From positions 62,001 through 126,000 of the forward strand of contig NZ_BSDD01000002.1 in NCBI RefSeq assembly GCF_030268065.1: 64,000 nt of DNA, given 5' to 3'. Position 1 is the first letter of the stretch. Each line of letters opens with the position of its first letter. The translations under genes were made by a program, and so were the position numbers. A model generated the notes under the pieces. That model did not search any database. It saw nothing but the letters and a program-made list of their open reading frames with translations, and was not told where the DNA came from. This document shows positions 60,382-64,000 of the stretch, piece after piece. Source of the DNA: Geothrix rubra. Lineage in GTDB: Bacteria > Acidobacteriota > Holophagae > Holophagales > Holophagaceae.

Positions 60382-62177
60382 ATCTCCTCCGGGGCCTGGA
60401 TGCCCATGAGGAAGAGGCCCTGGCGGAGGACGCGGGCGGTGGCGACGCAGAGGGCGAGGCGGGCCTCGCGCACCTCGGGCGGGTTCTCCGGGGCCAGGAT
60501 GGGGCAGTTCGTGTAGAAGCCGCTGAAGGAGCGGGCGAGGCCCACCAGCTGGCGCGCGAGGGGCGTGGCCATGCAGCCGTCCACCACGGCGCCGACGGAG
60601 CCGGGGAAGCCCGCCAGCTCGAAGAGCAGGCCCTGGGCCTCGGGGGCCTCCAGACCAGCCAGATCTGCGGGGACCTTGGAGCCGGCGAAAGGCAGGAAGG
60701 GGCCATCGGCCCTGCCGGCCTGGGCCTTGGCGGCCCAGTCGCCGCCCGCCTTCCGCAGCACGCTCATGATGCGGGCGTGGGCGTACTGCACGTAGGGGCC
60801 CGTGTCGCCGTCCAGGGCGATGACACGGTCCCAGGTGAAGGTGATGGGCTTCACGCGGTCGTTCATGGCGTCGAAGAACACCACGGCGCCCATGCCCAGC
60901 ATCTCGGCCACCCCGGCCCTGTCCTTCAGCTCGGGGTTCTTCTCCTCGATGATGGCGGCCACGCGTTCCCGGGCCTCGTCCAGCACATCCTCCAGGAAGA
61001 TGACGTTCCCCTTGCGGGTGCTCATCTTCCCCTCGGGCAGCTTCACCATGCCGAAGGGGGTGTGGACCATCCGCCCCTTGAACCAGGGATCCAGCTTGTC
61101 TAGCACGGCGAAGATCTGCTGGAAGTGGAGCACCTGGTCCGTGCCCACCACGTAGAGGCAGCGGTCGAAGGCGTAGGCCTCCTGGCGGTAGAGGGCCGCG
61201 GCCAGGTCGCGGGTCGCGTAGATGCTGGTGCCGTCGGCCTTCTGCACGAGGCAGGGCGTGGCGATGCCCACGTCCTCCAGGTTCACGATGCGGGCCCCCT
61301 TGTCGCCCTCCACCAGGAGGCCCGCGTCCTCGAGGCGCTTCAGGGTGGCGGCCAGGCGGTCCTCGTAGAAGGCCTCGCCCTGCTCCAGGGTGTCGAAGCC
61401 GACGCCCAGGCGGTCGTAGATGCGCTGGAACTCCGCCAGCGAGAGGTCGCGGAACCGCTTCCAGAGGGCCCGCGCCTTCGGATCGTTGTCCTCCAGGCGC
61501 TTGAACCAGGCCCGGGCCTCGTCGCGCATGGCGGGGTCCTGCTCCTCCTCGGCGTGGAAGCGCACGTAGAGCTGGAAGAGGCGGAAGAGGGGCGTGCGGC
61601 GCTTCTCCGGGGCGGGCTCCGCCCAGTCGAAGTCGCGCTGCAGCTCCGGGTTCTCCGCCTCCGCCCAGCGGGTGTAGGCCGCCAGCAGCGTGCCGAACTG
61701 GGTGCCCCAGTCACCCAGGTGGTTGAGGCGGACCACGTCGTAGCCCAGGAACCGGTGGGTCTGGGCCAGGGCGTGGCCGATCATCGTCGAGCGCAGGTGG
61801 CCGATGGTGAAGAGCTTGGCGATGTTCGGCGAGCTGTACTCGACGATCACCTTCTTCCCCTGGGCCGGACGGGCGCCGTAGGGCCGGCCTGAGGGGGCCG
61901 CGAGGATGGCCCCCAGCACGGCCTGGGCGCGGGTCTCCGGGGCGAGCTTCAGGTTCAGGTAGGGCCCTGCGGCCACCAGGGTGGCCCCTTCCACACGGAT
62001 CGCGGCGGCCAGCTCCTGGGAGAGCTGCACGGGGTTCTTCCCCAGCTGCTTGGCGGCGCGGAAGCAGGGGAAGGCAAGGTCCCCCAGCTCGCCGGACTTG
62101 GGGCGCTCCAGCGTGATCTCCACGCCGGGGAGGGCCTCCTTCAGCTGCCGTTCGAAGGTGAGTCGCAACGCATCCAT
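60378..62177 (-). CDS. argS: Arginyl-tRNA synthetase
   Basis: A 599-residue class I synthetase. N-terminal tRNA-binding domain (about 1-90), HIGH-like motif SSPNIAKLFTIGHLRSTMIG, MSTRKGNVIFLEDVLDEA (KMSKS-like), and the C-terminal DALR anticodon domain. ATG 62177 follows GAGGA at 8 nt; ATG 62192 and 62219 lack a site. It follows the transketolase subunit gene by 48 nt, probably co-transcribed, and overlaps the GxxExxY start. Confidence 0.96.
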   Translation of the reverse strand: MDALRLTFERQLKEALPGVEITLERPKSGELGDLAFPCFRAAKQLGKNPVQLSQELAAAIRVEGATLVAAGPYLNLKLAPETRAQAVLGAILAAPSGRPYGARPAQGKKVIVEYSSPNIAKLFTIGHLRSTMIGHALAQTHRFLGYDVVRLNHLGDWGTQFGTLLAAYTRWAEAENPELQRDFDWAEPAPEKRRTPLFRLFQLYVRFHAEEEQDPAMRDEARAWFKRLEDNDPKARALWKRFRDLSLAEFQRIYDRLGVGFDTLEQGEAFYEDRLAATLKRLEDAGLLVEGDKGARIVNLEDVGIATPCLVQKADGTSIYATRDLAAALYRQEAYAFDRCLYVVGTDQVLHFQQIFAVLDKLDPWFKGRMVHTPFGMVKLPEGKMSTRKGNVIFLEDVLDEARERVAAIIEEKNPELKDRAGVAEMLGMGAVVFFDAMNDRVKPITFTWDRVIALDGDTGPYVQYAHARIMSVLRKAGGDWAAKAQAGRADGPFLPFAGSKVPADLAGLEAPEAQGLLFELAGFPGSVGAVVDGCMATPLARQLVGLARSFSGFYTNCPILAPENPPEVREARLALCVATARVLRQGLFLMGIQAPEEM

Positions 62178-62225
62178 TCCGTGGTTCCTCATCGGGGCGG
62201 CGCCTGCGCCACCCGCCATCCAGCG

Positions 62226-63065
62226 TCAATCGGCCAGTTCGGCCAGGGCCTTCTCGTAGTCCTCGGTCTTGGGAGCCACGCCGTGCCAGCCGGCCTGGTT
62301 CTCCATGAAGCTCACGCCCTTGCCCTTCACGGTGCGGGCGCAGATCATCGCAGGCTGACCCTTCACGGTGCGGGCCCAGTCCAGGGCCTCCAGGATCTGG
62401 GGGAAGTCGTGGCCGTCGATCTCCTTCACGGCCCAGCCGAAGGCCTTCCACTTCTCCACGACCGGATTGATGTTCATGACCTTCTTCACCTCGCCGTCGA
62501 TCTGCAGGCCGTTCAGGTCGTGGAAGACGCAGAGGTTGTCGAGCTTGTGGTGGGGCGCGGCCATGGCGGCCTCCCAGATGACGCCCTCCTGGCTCTCCCC
62601 GTCGCCCACCACGCAGTAGACGCGCTGGGGCTTCTGCTGCACCTTCAGGCCGAGGGCGATGCCCACGGCCTGGGGCAGGCCCTGGCCCAGGCTGCCGGTG
62701 GTGACTTCCACCCCGGGTGTGTAGTGGTTCTCGGCGTGGCCCTGGAGCCGCGTGGGGTACTGCCGGAAGGTGGTCAGCCAGTCCTTGGGGAAGAAGCCCT
62801 GGTCCGCCAGCAGGGCGTACTGGGCCGGGCAGGCGTGGCCCTTGGAGAGCACGAAGCGGTCCCGCTCGGGATCGGTAGGATCCTCGGGGAACACGGTCAT
62901 CTCGTGGCAGTAGAGCGCCACGCCGATGTCGATCCAGCTCAGGCTGCCTCCCGGGTGGCCGCTCTGCGCCGAATAGACCTGCAGCAGGATGTCCCTGCGC
63001 AGGGCCTTCGCCTTGGCCGCCAGTTCCTGCACGGTCTCCAGTCGTCGTTGCGGCATCGCCCCCAT
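62226..63065 (-). CDS. Transketolase, N-terminal (TPP-binding) subunit
   Basis: A 279-residue protein equal to the first half of transketolase. TPP/Mg motif GDGESQEGVIWEAAMAAPH and GLQIDG, SGHPGGSLSWIDIGVALY, and SKGHACPAQYALLAD. In split transketolases a second gene gives the pyrimidine and C-terminal part; none is here, argS comes next. ATG 63065 has GGAG 4 nt upstream; ATG 63056 is a possible alternative. It should interconvert pentose and triose phosphates when joined with its partner. Confidence 0.9.
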   Translation of the reverse strand: MGAMPQRRLETVQELAAKAKALRRDILLQVYSAQSGHPGGSLSWIDIGVALYCHEMTVFPEDPTDPERDRFVLSKGHACPAQYALLADQGFFPKDWLTTFRQYPTRLQGHAENHYTPGVEVTTGSLGQGLPQAVGIALGLKVQQKPQRVYCVVGDGESQEGVIWEAAMAAPHHKLDNLCVFHDLNGLQIDGEVKKVMNINPVVEKWKAFGWAVKEIDGHDFPQILEALDWARTVKGQPAMICARTVKGKGVSFMENQAGWHGVAPKTEDYEKALAELAD

Positions 63066-63233
63066 CCTTCTCCGGAGGCCATTCGCCTCCGACTAGGATC
63101 GCCCAGGGAGGCCCCCGCGGGAAGGGGCCGAATCGCCCCTGGACCCCGCCTTTTCCCCTTGACCCAAGGCCATTTCGCGATAGGATGGTCCTTCGCGCTT
63201 CTCCCGCCGTCCGGGGAAGCAGGAGACGCCCTC

Positions 63234-63497
63234 ATGGCCAACCACAAGTCCGCTGCCAAGAAAGCCCGTCGCGATGCCGAGGCCCGCCTCCGCAACCGCA
63301 GCAACCGCTCGACCCTGAAGACCGCCGTGAAGAAGTTCCTGGCGGTGGTGGCCGAGGGGAACAAGGCCGAGGCCGCGAAGCTCCTCCCCGAGACCCAGGG
63401 CCTGGTCGACAAGGCCTGCCGGAAGGGCGTCATGCACAAGAACGCCGCCGACCGCACCAAGTCCCGCCTGGCTGCCAAAGTGAACCACCTGGCCTAA
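63234..63497 (+). CDS. rpsT: 30S ribosomal protein S20
   Basis: An 87-residue, Lys/Arg/Ala-rich helical protein, MANHKSAAKKARRDAE at the N-terminus and HKNAADRTKSRLAAKVN at the C-terminus. AGGAG is upstream of ATG 63234. Divergent from the transketolase gene. The last codons and terminator are repeated downstream. Confidence 0.97.
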   Translation: MANHKSAAKKARRDAEARLRNRSNRSTLKTAVKKFLAVVAEGNKAEAAKLLPETQGLVDKACRKGVMHKNAADRTKSRLAAKVNHLA

Positions 63498-63516
63498 CGG
63501 ACCCTCAAACCATCGC

Positions 63517-63546
63517 AAAGGACCCGGAGAGCCGGGTCCTTTGTTT
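63517..63546 (+). terminator. First rpsT intrinsic terminator
   Basis: AAAGGACCCGG (63517-63527), AGAG, CCGGGTCCTTT (63532-63542), then GTTTT. Complete terminator 20 nt after the stop. Confidence 0.92.
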
Positions 63547-63585
63547 TGCCGGTCTCGCGTATCCCCGCAGGGGATACCGAGAGGG

Positions 63586-63650
63586 TGAACCACCTGGCCT
63601 AACGGACGTTCAAGCCATCACGTAGGACCCGGGGCGCCGGGTCCTTTTTT
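63586..63650 (+). repeat. Duplicate of the rpsT 3' end and terminator
   Basis: GTGAACCACCTGGCCTAA (63586-63603) repeats 63480-63497, including the stop. It is followed by a second copy of the downstream text with several changes (ACGTTC for ACCCTC) and a second terminator (63624-63650). The 106-nt period matches a tandem duplication. Between copies there is a GTATCCCC-GCA-GGGGATAC palindrome (about 63559-63577). Confidence 0.88.
63624..63650 (+). terminator. Second rpsT terminator
   Basis: AGGACCCGG (63624-63632), GGCG, CCGGGTCCT (63637-63645) and a T6 run. Confidence 0.9.
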
Positions 63651-63662
63651 GTGAAATGAGTT

Positions 63663-63779
63663 GGAACACAGAGGACGCGGAATTCCACGGAGGGCACAGA
63701 GGAAAGCAGGAACCCAGACAAGTCGGGTAAACCGGTGTTTCTCTGTGTCCTCTGCGGTTCTCTGCGTCCTCTGTGTTCC
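63663..63779. repeat. Inverted-arm element, GGAACACAGAGGACGC type
   Basis: Left arm 63663-63705 and right arm 63738-63779, about 43 and 42 nt, with matching starts (GGAACACAGAGGACGC) and ends (CACAGAGGAAA/CACAGAGAAA). The 32-nt interior has no gene. It is 15 nt from the stop of the next, minus-strand gene. Confidence 0.75.
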
Positions 63780-63794
63780 GCTCTTCCCGAGAGG

Positions 63795-64000
63795 TCAGGC
63801 CCAGTCCCCGGGCACCCGCACCTCGCCGGGAGGCACGCGGTCCCAGGAGAAGCGGGCCACCAGCTCCGCGGCGGTACAGGGTTCCGGACGGTCGAGGCAG
63901 CCCAGGCTCCAGCCCAGCCAGCCCAGGACCTCGGGGACGGCCACGCCACGTTCCGCCAGGGCGGCTAGGCCGAGGGCCCCGGTCCGCTTGCCGAGGCGGC
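63795..64000 (-). CDS. Glutamyl-tRNA-synthetase-like protein, possibly tRNA glutamyl-Q(34) synthetase (C-terminal 67 residues only)
   Basis: The frame is open through the end of the window on the minus strand and stops at 63795. The visible sequence has LGKRTGALGLAALAERG, which fits the KMSKS region and the following helix of GluRS/GluQ-RS (KxSKRxGA), then GWLGWSLGC and TAAELVARFSWDRVPPGEV. It ends where glutamyl-Q-tRNA(Asp) synthetases end, lacking the anticodon-binding domain of GluRS. The Glu-Q assignment is inferred from this short tail. Confidence 0.6.
   Translation of the reverse strand, partial: RLGKRTGALGLAALAERGVAVPEVLGWLGWSLGCLDRPEPCTAAELVARFSWDRVPPGEVRVPGDWA

Overview
The window is very GC-rich, with strong third-position G/C bias, mostly ATG/GTG starts with clear GGAGG-type ribosome binding sites, and short gaps. 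No rRNA or tRNA gene, phage, IS transposase or CRISPR array was recognised. Gene content suggests a Gram-negative anaerobe or facultative anaerobe of the Acidobacteriota, possibly Holophagae (Geothrix/Holophaga-like). The clues are several GGGG-after-Cys lipoproteins, a TonB-receptor-like protein, a LapA-LapB-type protein, a eukaryote-like citrate synthase of the kind known from Geobacter, many PAS/hybrid histidine kinases, and a GxxExxY gene with its repeats. The lineage is an inference.

Layout. 1-5.0 kb: secreted proteins (dockerin-tailed BNR protein, cohesin-like lipoprotein, IPT/TIG metzincin-like protease). 5-15.8 kb: WYL-like protein, a three-gene ECF sigma module, family 4 uracil-DNA glycosylase, LapAB-like envelope regulator, YhaM-like nuclease, and a BI-1/PpiC/SurA-like/S4 operon. 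15.9-30 kb: bioF, bioD and bioA, all on the plus strand but separated by a hybrid kinase, an ATP-grasp protein, a TPR protein, a secreted protein and a Cache sensor; bioA overlaps a TonB-receptor-like gene. 30-37.6 kb: aromatic (homogentisate) catabolism genes around a large hybrid kinase and an MscS channel. 37.7-48.9 kb: lipoprotein, POT transporter, DUF488, two aldehyde dehydrogenases (P5C and aminoadipate-semialdehyde types), a kinase, a LysR regulator, and a sulfide:quinone oxidoreductase with a 61-residue partner. 49-64 kb: thioredoxin/TPR protein, then housekeeping genes (hup, rplI, lysS, gltA, pyrG, argS, transketolase N-half, rpsT, the tail of a Glu-Q-type tRNA synthetase) with PilZ, DegT aminotransferase, DUF3187 and a GxxExxY gene between them.

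The most unusual signals are small DNA elements. (i) A 492-bp element (59869-60360) has 32-bp terminal inverted repeats with one mismatch and carries a GxxExxY gene whose N-terminus is translated repeat. Structurally similar inverted-arm elements without a gene lie at 7015-7188, 53384-53452 and 63663-63779, most of them touching a stop codon. (ii) An in-frame palindromic insert sits inside bioA. (iii) A 17-bp dyad, CATGAAT-N3-ATTCATG, occurs both before the ALDH7-type dehydrogenase gene and at the start of the LysR gene, and fits a LysR T-N11-A site. (iv) The rpsT 3' end and its terminator are duplicated, and a 78-bp terminator-bearing repeat is duplicated downstream of hup.
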